Positions 1-8,945 of a DNA stretch of 20,495 nucleotides are shown here, in pieces. The stretch comes from Usnea hakonensis (Eukaryota > Ascomycota > Lecanoromycetes > Lecanorales > Parmeliaceae): positions 1 to 20,495 of the forward strand of contig BLJB01000593.1 in assembly GCA_013423325.1 (NCBI GenBank), given 5' to 3'. The position numbers and the translations under genes are program-made. How positions within the stretch are numbered: the first letter of the stretch is position 1; every line of letters begins with the position of its first letter. The notes beneath the pieces are model-generated. The model did no database searches. It saw only the letters and a program-made list of their open reading frames with translations, and was not told the DNA's origin.

Positions 1-520
1 TGAAAATTGACTTATTTTTTAACAATTTGGCACTGTTACTACTGGGCTACCACTGTGGGACTTCAAAAAAATTAAAGTTCGAAATCCCTCTATGCATGAC
101 TTATGCTCCATACTCTTACATACAACATACCCGAGGAAAGCCCTGACAGCCCATTAAGACTGCCAGAGCCCACTCTATATCTGCCCTACTCAACCGAATC
201 GCTCCAAGCCCAATATGGATGCCTGCTGGACAAATCCAATAGAGAGGCACAGCCATCATGCAGTGTAGGCCACCAGGGATATGTAATTGTAGTTCTTGGA
301 CAAGCGTTCTAGCTATGCAAGTTACACAACCATCCGCTCAATACTTGCGCTTTCACATGCTACATGTGATCAACAACATTACATGGAATGCGGTACATGA
401 GTCCGGTAAGCCGCACAGAGGAGCGGTTCTCTAGCACTTCTCCAGCAGCATCAGGAAATCCAGCACACAATTCTCTGATCTACACCCCATCTTCCATTGT
501 CAGCTTCTCCGACAACATGA
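1..520. other. Intergenic DNA at the left edge
   Basis: I see no gene here. There is an open frame at 103-312 on the plus strand, but its 69-residue product has no recognisable family, no splice partner and a biased composition typical of chance frames. A tRNA-B-box-like string near 75-88 has one base too many and no matching arms. This is probably the 3' flank of the unknown gene that ends at 521, plus intergenic sequence. Confidence 0.5.
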
Positions 521-2141
521 TCAATCCAGCCATACAGTCTCCGACCTTTTAGCTACGCTGCAACCAAGCGCATTTTGGGTCTCGTTCACGATCCAGGTCG
601 CCTCTTCAAGGAGGGTGTTCATACGGAGCCTGTTATCGAGCACTCTGTCAGCCTTCAGATAATCACACAGAAAAGGTTGGCTACGACGTACTCAGTCAAC
701 ACCACCCCAGAAAAAGAAGTAAGCGCTTTCAGTCTTGAGATCAAGTCTCGGCAATCCTGCTTGGTGGCAACCACGATATCCAAGAAGGTTCTTTTTCTTT
801 GCGCATCAAGCCACGAAAAACGCACATTGAGATTCCTTGGCTGTTTATACGTTGGTCGTGTCACACAGAGCAGGGTTTCTGGATCAATCTCAAGTTCTGG
901 ATATAGTGCTGTCAGGGATTGCTGGCCTTTGAAGAAGACACAACGTTGGGTCTCAACGTCAAAGACAATGCTCAGTTCCGTTTCATTGTATCTTGGTTTG
1001 AGATGTAGGCCCATAGTGCCGACGGATTTGATTGGCATTTGCCAGGCCTCATTCCTGTTTGCATCAGCTCTGGATCCAACATTCTTCATCTTCTTCTGAC
1101 GTTTGGGAGCAGGCGAGGATCTTAAGCAGATGGGATTTTGAGCAGAGCCAAGAGTATCCCCATCATCAGTGCAAGTGTTCCTTTTTAGAGAAGGTTGCGA
1201 AGATGGACTTCTCAGGCTTGGGGCTTTCTCCGTTGCAGGCGAGCCAACAGAAGACTGGTTGGGCAGGACTGGAGATGTATTTGGCAAAGTTGCAGACGTA
1301 GTGGGACTGGAATCTAGATCCATTCTCTCAACTGATGCTTCGATTGTATTGATGTGTTCTGCATCCGAGCGTGGAGGGTCCATGGCGGTCTGTTGAGTTG
1401 CTGTCTCATCTGGCTTGCTAACTCCTGTGTCTGTAGACCCTGGCTTGTTTTCATTGGGTCGAGCCGAATTCTCGACTGGGTTGCCGCTTCCCATACTTGA
1501 CGCTGAATGCGTTATTGTTCCAGAATTGGAAGACTCCTCTGCCTGCTTGCTGATATCTGAGGCTACCGATTTAGAGATTGTGGTAGCAGAGGCATCAAGT
1601 TCCGCAGGTTCGACGATCTCCGCCGTCCGTAGGCATAAATCGACACCAAGCTGTCCATGCTCTTCCTCCGGCTTGATAGCCATTGCAATGGACGATCGTG
1701 GCTGCATCTATCAGTAATGTCCTTTTCCTCATCCTGAATTCGACTCACCAGAAAGACCTCCGCCATGGTAGCCTCAATACATCCCGTCGGAATGCCCATC
1801 TTAGCCATCTGCTCTCTCATCTTGACCAACTCCTTCAGTCGGAGTAAGCCTGCACCATATTCTCCACTCATTCCTGGAACAAAGGCCTTTCCCAGAGCCA
1901 TCTTCACGTTGTTGGCATCGATCCCAAGTCCATTGAGCTGGATCATCAAAGTCACCAAACATTTGCCGTCTGATATCATAGCATCGATCAAGGGCCCTTT
2001 TTGAGACTCGAACACATTCGAGATGGCAATATCAACGCCCGCAGGGCCCACGTCATGATCTGCCAATGTCTGACGCAAGTTGATCAGCTCGGTCCAGCGC
2101 TTCTGCTGAAGCTCGAAGCTTCCTTCCTCAACAGTTGCCAT
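521..2141 (-). CDS. Hypothetical protein: three helical repeats, disordered middle, possible PH-like C-terminus
   Basis: Family not recognised. Proposed exons are 2141-1749, 1707-692 and 629-521, giving 505 aa. Intron 1 (GTGAGT donor) ends at TAG 1708 or, 6 nt further on, at CAG 1702; both keep frame. Intron 2 (62 nt) has donor GTACGT, branch GCTGACA and acceptor AACAG. Without intron 2 the frame ends at 655. Residues 26-44, 67-87 and 111-130 form three degenerate repeats with a G-[VIL]-G core followed by an amphipathic helix ending in F. Residues about 135-360 are low-complexity Ser/Thr/Pro-rich, with a basic NLS-like PKRQKK near 332-337. Residues about 364-466 alternate short beta-like stretches (LSIVFDV, RCVFFKG, NVRFSWL, FLDIVVA) and end in a helix, which could be a PH-like fold (inference). 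The last exon continues that helix. The NLS suggests a nuclear protein; no function is assigned. Confidence 0.72.
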
Positions 2142-4429
2142 ACTTTCCTGACGACAAGAGCGTGAGTCTGTGATATCGACTTTGTCAAGTGTAAATCAAG
2201 TGGAGCGAGTATTCTTTATGAGTATAGACTGCTTGATGATCACTAGTGGGGAAGGTGAAGGGATGGAGGCGAGATGAGAAAGGAAACATAAAGATGAAAA
2301 TGACATAGGAAGAAAAAGATCGCTAGATACAGCGCCTGAGGCTCAAGGAGTGAGTCTAAAGTGAGGGTTGCAATCGTGTTATTGATTGTGCAGCTCACTT
2401 GGTAAGATTTTAACAGTGTGTTTTGAAGATCTTCAGTCTTGAAATGGAACTCGAAGTTGAAGAAGTGAGATCAGAGTGATGGTTTCAATTCAGATGCTTT
2501 GGTACTGCAAGTCCCTCCACAGGAGGCGAGCAGTCAACTCCATAGGACTCCTAGAATCAGCTCAAAGCAATCCACCACCATCAAGCCTGTACATATGTAT
2601 GACTCACACAATCCTCCATCTACACAACAATCTTCCAAAGGCGATCCTCATCATAATGATTTCCCTCGTGAACAAAAAAGCCTCAGATACATCTGCCCAG
2701 AAAGAGCCTCATCCGATCTAGATTACAATTTGACGCAGCTTAGCTGGACATACTCGAAGAGCAGGCGAGAAGGTGAATCCAGCTCAAAATGTGATATCAT
2801 TTCCTTGCTATGACATTTAATGATCGTGCAAAGTCCTGCAATTCGCTCAACCAAATCGTTGTATTTTGACTCTGCGTTTTCAAAGGATCACGACTGAATG
2901 ACAGCGCTAGAACGATTGGATGCACGAGCGCGATGAGCATACACCAGGCTGAGAACACTTACCTCTATTGGCGTCCTATTCGGTCATACTGTATCGCAAT
3001 TGACAGCAAAAACAGCATGCGTTGATGTCATACAATCGCTGCAAGCTCCCAATGTAGTGCCCGAGGGACACGATAAAGCACACTCAATGTTGTGTGAGAC
3101 TGTACTTGCTGATAGGATCCTGTAGATTCACCAAGAATCCATCGAACGGACAACCAGCATTTCTAAACCGAATGATAGACAGCACGGCCAAAGACGTGGA
3201 AGTGAGCAACCTCGAGTTGGAAAACAAGGATCTCAGCATGCCAGCATAGATCCAGGACGTCCAGAGCTGAAAAAACTTTCCTGTCCCTAACTGTCGAATC
3301 TAAAGTGGCATATTTCGGACGCACATACCGCCAACCCATCGTCTTGAATTCCTACTAGGGAGAACAAGCTCAGGCAAGCGGAGAAGAGCTCAAGCAAGGG
3401 GCTCACGCTGAAGGGAGATGAGATTGGATACGTAATGCAAGCGAGGGCAATCCATGCAATGACTCTAAGAGGAATATTACAATCAACGAGCCATAATGGA
3501 GGGCTGGTTGCATAGTAGATCGAATTCCCTCTAAAAGCACGTACCTTCGATGATATGCCTAGACTCAGATGACACCTTTAGACACTAGCCCTCCTAAACC
3601 GTAAAGACGTCAGCCAGTCTAGGCGTGAAGTGCGCTCATCTCCATGCCTGAAACTTCATCTTGGGTCTTGGATAGCACAGACAAGAGCTCGGGGCTGCAT
3701 AAGTTGTTCGCAGTGAAGTAGATTTCTTTGTTGAGCTCCGCACAGGGAGCGGGTTCCTATTGGCAAATTGTAAGAACCATCATCACACAGACATTATTCA
3801 ATTTCCACTGCGACAAGAAAAACCTCTAAAACTCCAATCATGCTCCTATCATGGGTGGCTCTTCGTTCCTGTTGCCACATCTTAGCCATTACTTTCGTCA
3901 CATGTCGGACACACGATTTCGCGTTGATCTCAAAAGACTCGTTGATGTGGACACATCAGCGCACCAGACCATATAACAGCTTTCGAGAGCGAAGATCAAC
4001 CCCTTTCCAACGCCAACGTTAAAAGTGAACAAACACATCGAGAACACAACCAGAGGCCTCGTCCAGCACAGAACTAAATGAAAATGGGCGGTCCCATGTC
4101 GTCGTGAGCGACTTGAAAGCAACTGACATGGCAAACCCTTGGCTTTTCTGGTCTATCAGAATGTTGCGGACCTTAGCTTGAGTACTACACAAGCATACCA
4201 AGCCCGCCATTTCCTGACAAGCGCTTTCAGGCCTATTGAAGATCTGCAGGGCTTCATGTTTCTTGGGGTTTGAATGGCTAGCTTCCTTGGCGCATCTTCA
4301 AGTGATCTCACGAGCACGGGACATTGTGGACAGTCAGGCATGGTCGAGAAGCATATAGAGCCCATCATGAGTACAATTTAGTATTTCTAGACTGCAACGC
4401 AAAGGACGACCGCAAGTGTACACTCTGCT
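2142..4429. other. Large gene-free interval (about 2.3 kb)
   Basis: This interval holds the upstream region of the unknown gene (from 2142) and the 3' flank of the ATP synthase d gene (up to 4429). Between about 2814 and 3839 no frame of 60 codons or more is open on either strand. The minus-strand frames at 3898-4134, 4019-4210 and 4156-4368 could be joined by a putative 46-nt intron into a roughly 100-residue product, but the sequence matches nothing I know. I see no tRNA, repeat array or transposon end. It may hold a long UTR, a non-coding RNA or decayed sequence. Confidence 0.5.
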
Positions 4430-5160
4430 CTATAGTACTGAAAGATCCCCAAATTTCTCCTAAAGCATCAATTAGTGTCATTCTCAAGTCGTATGGATGA
4501 AGCCAGTCTAGAGCTCCGATGCCACGTACCTTATAGCCAGGGACGTGCCAACGCCCCTTCGATACAAGCTGCTCTGTTCGAGAGTCGATATCAGGGCGAG
4601 CCGCCGCAACTTCGTCCTAGAACGCCACACAGATATCAGAATTGCAAAAAAATTTCAAAAAGCTCGTCATCCTGATACTCACAACGGTCAAGTCTTCAAA
4701 CGGCCTTGCTGTCTCAATATTCTTCAACGTTTTCTCCAAATCCCTCAATTCCCCATCTACTCTCCCCTTTGTCTCCTCCGCGCTCTTCACAGCCTGCACC
4801 TCAAAAGCCTCGATGGCCTTGATTTGCCTGGCCACATCGTATGTGGCTGGCTTGAAAGCCTTGAAGTGTCCCTCGATCTCGTCAACAACCGCCGTGTTGT
4901 TCAAGGTGCTACGGTAATGCTGAAAATCGACGGATTGGGATTGCGAGCTTAGCAGATTAAGTTTGCGCCGCGCATCATCGTTGCGCTTCTTAAAGGCTTG
5001 GAGAGCGGTTGCTGTTTGGCCTTTGAGGCCGAGAGAGGTGGTGATTTTGTTCCAGTCAAGTTTCAGGGCGGCGGAGCGCTGGAAAATGTATTAGTAGGGT
5101 CTCATGCAAGCATAGGACACCCCGGATGACAATAAGAGCTCTACATACTCCTGCTGCCAT
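4430..5160 (-). CDS. ATP7: Mitochondrial F1Fo ATP synthase subunit d
   Basis: Peripheral-stalk subunit of mitochondrial ATP synthase, acting on the matrix side of the inner membrane. Four exons: 5160-5149 (12 nt, MAAG), 5078-4683, 4616-4530 and 4459-4430, giving 174 aa, the usual length for fungal subunit d. All junctions are phase 0. Introns are 70, 66 and 70 nt with donors GTATGT, GTGAGT and GTACGT; intron 1 carries a near-perfect TACTAAT branch site. Conserved family stretches are RSAALKLDWNKI near the N-terminus, NTAVVDEIEGHFKAFKPATYD in the middle, and the C-terminal GRWHVPGYKEKFGDLSVL, which is split by intron 3. That split confirms the tiny last exon. The N-terminus lacks a long cleavable presequence, as is usual for this subunit. 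A CACGTG site lies about 104 bp upstream of the start. Confidence 0.96.
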
Positions 5161-5632
5161 GTCTGCGGTTCCAATGGCAATGGGATGGCTGTGATCGGTG
5201 CGAGATGAATGAAGAAAGGTCCAGACAGAGGTTCCTGTCCGGTCTTGGCAAGCTAATTCTAGTCACGTGATATGAGGCTCGAGGGCTGCCTTCTAAATCT
5301 TATTGGCTCTAGCTCTCTAGCTACTTTACAGCGTTCAAGTACTCCGTAAAGCTCTAAGGTACACTACAGTCGCTCGTCCAAAACCTCGCTCTCTGCATGA
5401 CAGTCTCAGCAAAACGCGAACACCGCAATTCTGTACTTTACTGCAACAAACGCTCGGATAAGCTCAATTGGGTGCTTTTGTTTAGACCTTGTGAACAGGA
5501 CAGAAGAGTATGCCGATTTTACTGCATATGGTCAGTATTTCATCAATGCCGCTATGATGGTCCCGCCGACATAGAGACCTTTCGTGCTCACCCTGCTAAA
5601 CCTGGACAGTTCGACTTTACAGAGTCTTGGCA
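5161..5632. other. Intergenic region: ATP7 promoter and NAC alpha 3' flank
   Basis: This 472-bp interval lies upstream of the ATP synthase d gene and downstream of the NAC alpha stop. It contains the palindromic TCACGTGA at 5263-5270. The short frame at 5397-5636 (plus) is read as non-coding: it overlaps the last NAC alpha exon and has no family resemblance. Confidence 0.6.
5264..5269. promoter_or_regulatory. CACGTG E-box upstream of ATP7
   Basis: CACGTG, in the context GTCACGTGAT, lies about 104 bp upstream of the ATP synthase d start codon. This matches the RTCACRTG consensus bound by the bHLH factor Cbf1 in yeasts. A role in expression of this gene is inferred from position only. Confidence 0.4.
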
Positions 5633-6530
5633 TTAAATGGAAAGCGCCATAATCGAGCTGCAACAGATTGTCAGTGGGCATAAAAAGTAGAAGGCGAAGG
5701 AATTCGTACTTGACTATATCGTTGTCGTTCTGCAATTGTAGGTATCGGTCAGACATTTCTCTGAGTTGAGGTTTATTTTAGATGGACGTACCTCTTTTAG
5801 AGCCTTAACCGCCTTCTTCCGTGACACACTCGCCTGGGCCATGACCAGCTCAATATCCTTGGCCTCCAGACCCGAATCATCAACTTCCTCCCCATCATCT
5901 TCCTCTTCCTCTTTCTTGGCCTCTTCGATAGCCTTGCCCTTGCCCTCTGCGGCATGATTGTGGCCTGCGTGAGAGTCGCCGGCGTTGTCTGAGGGTGTCA
6001 TATTCTTGAGAGCGCTGTCGCTGATCTGAGAGCTAAGATCTTCAATCTTTGCTTCACCGAAGATGCTATGCTTATTGTTAGATCTGAATTTAAATCTCGA
6101 AAATGCAGAGGGCCATACATCCAAGTATTGCTCGAAGGAGACTTGTAGACATCAGGCGAATTGATGACGAAGAGGATCTATGGAGATAGTATTAGCTAGT
6201 AACCTTCCTTCGCGAGGCTCGAAAGCTGTGTCCAAGCAACATCTTGCTCCCAAGGAATCATGGTCCTTCACACACATTTTTCGGCCTTCTCAGTGTCACC
6301 CTTGTGATACCTGGAACGTGCTTCAATCCCAGCTTCGCAATCGACTTTCTTGCTTTTTTCTCATTTCGAGAATGCACTGTTACATTGGATCCGGCTGGGA
6401 TGCCAGACTCCCCCTCTCCTCCTGCCACATCCGCTTCGTCTGAGTCAGAACTGCTCGAGGCGTCGTCGATCTCTGCACCCTTCTTGGCGGGAGGATCGTC
6501 GGGAAGCTCTTCGATCCGTGGGTTTGACAT
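5633..6530 (-). CDS. EGD2: Nascent polypeptide-associated complex subunit alpha
   Basis: Alpha subunit of the cytosolic NAC heterodimer, which binds ribosomes near the exit tunnel and contacts nascent chains, with roles in mitochondrial protein targeting. Five exons: 6530-6276, 6177-6119, 6065-5792, 5729-5710 (20 nt) and 5657-5633, giving 210 aa. Introns are 98, 53, 62 and 52 nt. Residues 1-48 are acidic. The NAC domain starts near residue 50, with SRNEKKARKSIAKLGLKHVP and then ITRVTLRRPKN, ILFVINSPDVYKSPSSNTW and IIFGEAKIEDL. A charged linker with HAGHNHA and KKEEEEDDGEE follows. The C-terminal UBA domain begins near 171 (GLEAKDIELVMAQASVSR) and ends NDNDIVNSIMALSI, spread over three exons. 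Length and every block match fungal homologues. It lies between ATP7 and RPL14 in the same orientation, each with its own flanking space. Confidence 0.97.
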
Positions 6531-7081
6531 CTTGGAACAGAAACGTACTGAGGCACACCTGTCAGCGCATCTCTTGCACTACTTCAAGGACTAAGACCGA
6601 AGATCTCAAAGAGAAACTCTAGTTTGAAGGATAATTGCTTGCTTGCGGTTAGAACTTAGCAAGTTCACTCACTTCACTGTAGGAACTTTTTGAGCGTTAT
6701 GTGTGACTGGAGATAATTTGGTGGAGCTCTGCCGAGTTTCGATTGTGCGCTAGTGGAAATTAGGGCTCTGCAAAGATCCAGCCTTACCTTACTCCTGGGC
6801 GTGCGAGGTATGTATGCACTTTACTTGGCCGTAAATTGACTACACTACATTCTCTACAAAGTAAGTAGCCATTTGGTGGAGACTTCGATCCTGAGCAGGC
6901 TTGTGAACCTCAAACTTCCGTGGTTGGCAAGATCTCGGCAAATTGAAAAGGCAATAGTGATAGACCGTGTGCTTGATAGGGTGAGTGCTGCTACTTGACT
7001 CTCCGCACTAGCACAGAAAATCCACCATCTGAGATGGGTAAAGCTTAGATACTTCTCCCTACTTTTTGCAATAGATTCCCT
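6531..7081. other. Intergenic region: NAC alpha promoter and RPL14 3' flank
   Basis: This 551-bp region holds the 5' leader and promoter of NAC alpha and the 3' end of RPL14. In the putative leader, read on the minus strand, a GTGAGT donor-like site, a TTCTAAC branch-like string and a downstream TAG could define a 5'UTR intron, and a two-codon upstream frame lies nearer the start. Neither can be confirmed without transcripts. I see no gene. Confidence 0.45.
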
Positions 7082-7701
7082 TCAAGATGACGCCTTCGCC
7101 GATGCTCGGACCTTTGCATGTGCCTTGCGAACTTCGAAACGTGCCTGCAAACGATAGCGATTAGCCAAATAGTCTTGCCACTGGGTAACGCAAAGCACCC
7201 GTCTTTGAACAACAAGGGGCCATCCACAGGCTTGGGATCCGCATACCTGTTTTTTCAGCCTCAGGACTTTGAATCGATCAAAGTCTGATAGATTGCGTCT
7301 CTTCTCCCTCTGTTCCCGCCTCTTTGCCCACGCACTCTCATCCCACTTCGTCTCAACCTCTGCCTTCTCCCATGCTCTCGCGACTGCACCTCTCCCAGCT
7401 GCTCGTGGTAGCTTTGCAATAACGATTGGAGTGACGATAAGGTTGTTTAGCGCGGCGGATTGACGAAGGACAGTTGCGTTTTCTTTCTTAGATGGTCCGT
7501 CCACCAGCACCTATTCTCAAAGTCAGGCCAAAGCGAGTGGGTGAGAGGATGATTTCCGAGACGTACGCGCTTGTGATCTATAATTTCAACGATAGCTGCT
7601 AAGCGTCCAGTGTATTGACCGTGGGTGAAGAGTACAACGCGGCCGACCTCAACCTGCCTCCACTGTGAAGCTTTGATCTCGATTTCTGCAGTTTCTGCCA
7701 T
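7082..7701 (-). CDS. RPL14: 60S ribosomal protein L14 (eL14)
   Basis: Structural protein of the cytosolic 60S subunit. Coding exons are 7701-7567, 7510-7247 and 7144-7082, giving 153 aa. Introns are 56 nt (GTACGT...ATAG) and 102 nt (GTATGC...TTTGCAG). The N-terminal KOW-type region contains ASQWRQVEVGRVVLF, YTGRLAAIVEIIDHKR and, after intron 1, VLVDGPS. The eL14 domain follows with LNNLIVTPIVIAKLPRAA and DFDRFKVLRLKKQ, then the basic tail ARFEVRKAHAKVRA across intron 2. Upstream, GTGAGT at 7769 and ATACAG at 7713 define a likely 57-nt 5'UTR intron, common in ribosomal protein genes. Intron 2 is a multiple of three and stop-free on the coding strand, so retaining it would insert 34 residues rather than break the frame. 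Confidence 0.95.
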
Positions 7702-7712
7702 GCCAGCGGTGA

Positions 7713-7769
7713 CTGTATAAAATCCAACGTTATGTCTAATGCCTCTGGTGATGATTGGGGTGAACTCAC
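7713..7769 (-). other. Putative 5'UTR intron of RPL14
   Basis: On the minus strand the leader shows donor GTGAGT at 7769 and acceptor ATACAG ending at 7713, 57 nt in all, ending 11 bases before the ATG. The donor overlaps an upstream ATG that is followed directly by TGA. The unspliced leader therefore carries a start-stop element that splicing would remove. Only the splice signals are seen; use of the intron is inferred. Confidence 0.5.
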
Positions 7770-7829
7770 ATTTCGATTTGCTCGTGCCAAAGGCGATATA
7801 TTAAGGAAATAAGTTTGGTGCGCAGCTCG

Positions 7830-7853
7830 GCTAGATTTTGGCGCTAATCTAGC
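7830..7853. promoter_or_regulatory. 8-bp inverted repeat upstream of RPL14
   Basis: GCTAGATT at 7830-7837 and AATCTAGC at 7846-7853 form a perfect inverted repeat with an 8-nt spacer, about 130-150 bp upstream of the RPL14 start codon. It could be a dimeric transcription-factor site or a chance hairpin. No known motif is recognised. Confidence 0.3.
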
Positions 7854-8945
7854 GCAAAAACTTGCAGACTCAATGTGCCGCAGATCTTTTCTACTATCTT
7901 GACCTCTGTCTTGTCAAGCATTTCCATCTTCCCAAATGCTTATGCGAGTGCAAATCGGTCTCTGACAAGGGAATACGATGGCCAGAACATTATAACAAGT
8001 TGGGAAATTGTCGGCGCTCTTGATGTGTTTTTCGACGTCAACGCCAGCACCACAACGCTGCGCGGGATGAGAGCAGCATTCCACACCTGCCCAGCGAGAC
8101 CTCTATTTCTCCCGGTCGATGGAGGCAAGCGCGCGAAGCTCACGGTGAATTGTGAAGCCTGCGTGAGTAAGCAGCCACAAATTTGGGATCTAGGAAGCTT
8201 TTTTCAGTGCAAATCGGTGCATACCCCACTAGCTCATGCCTGTGCTGGAGTTGTGTGATGAAGGTGTGATATTTTCTTCATCATCCTTGCTCTTTTTCTT
8301 TACACTATGATGCTATAATTTGCGACTGACCCTTCGTTCGTGAGCCTCTCGCCGGAGGCTCGACACGGATGAAGTTGTGTGATATTCAATCTTACATATT
8401 CTGACCTGTTTCTGTGTGCTTATCTCGATTCTTCATCGAGTCTCTGTCACAATTGCTGACCAGGAGCGCACTAGGTACCTGGCCGATCGCATCAAAAACA
8501 CCACTCGTTCCGTTTGACACCCGTCCAAGACCTATCATGATGGCTATATCTCCGTGAATGGAATGCAGGAAGGTCAGCTCTCATAGACCTTGTTATGTGC
8601 AGAAAATTTTTGTGCCCAATGATTACAAAACAAAAGCACTAGATAGTAAATGATTTTCCTCCGGGAATTGATTACACACTTTTACACCAAGATCACTGAG
8701 GGCGATCCAATATTCATGTTGATTATGTTGTAACTCTGTTGTTAAATCTGCTAACCTAGGAATCGAACAGATCATTGGAGCAACACAAGTGTGCAGACAG
8801 AAGGGTGTAAAGCTAGAGCTCGTCTCAATAGTCGGCACTTCCGATTTTCTTCAAGCATAAGAGCAGCAGAGTGTACCATTGAATCATGGGCTTATATCAA
8901 CTGCTCACTTCATAACATTTCTGGTCCATTTGGGCAGAACCTCTC

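Larger units (their letters stand above)
7702..8945. other. Intergenic region of about 1.2 kb
   Basis: Upstream of RPL14 and downstream of the acyl-CoA synthetase gene. A 127-codon frame at 7875-8258 (plus) lacks an ATG until codon 65 or so and resembles nothing known; a minus-strand frame at 7940-8143 overlaps it and also lacks an ATG start. A 7-bp inverted repeat (GAGCCTC/GAGGCTC) lies at 8342-8361. I see no supported gene. Confidence 0.5.

Noticed and set aside
75..88. tRNA B-box-like string GTTCGAAATCC
   Set aside because: It has one base too many for the T-loop and no A-box or acceptor stem at the proper distance.
575..1099. Plus-strand frame of 174 codons
   Set aside because: It lies antisense over exons 2 and 3 of the unknown minus-strand gene, has no family resemblance and a shadow-type composition.
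3898..4368. Possible small spliced gene on the minus strand (MMGSICF... joined to ...DVFVHF through a 46-nt intron)
   Set aside because: The splice signals are weak, the product matches no family, and several chance frames overlap here. Kept as unproven.
7947..8218. 13-bp direct repeat AGTGCAAATCGGT at 7947 and 8206
   Set aside because: A few exact 13-mers are expected by chance in 20 kb, and no similarity extends beyond the 13 bases.
7875..8258. Plus-strand frame of 127 codons upstream of RPL14
   Set aside because: It starts with GTG, has no ATG until about codon 65, shows no conserved motif and overlaps the RPL14 upstream region.
8342..8361. Hairpin GAGCCTC-N6-GAGGCTC
   Set aside because: Only 7 bp of stem, no T-run or neighbouring gene end, so there is no reason to call a terminator or RNA.
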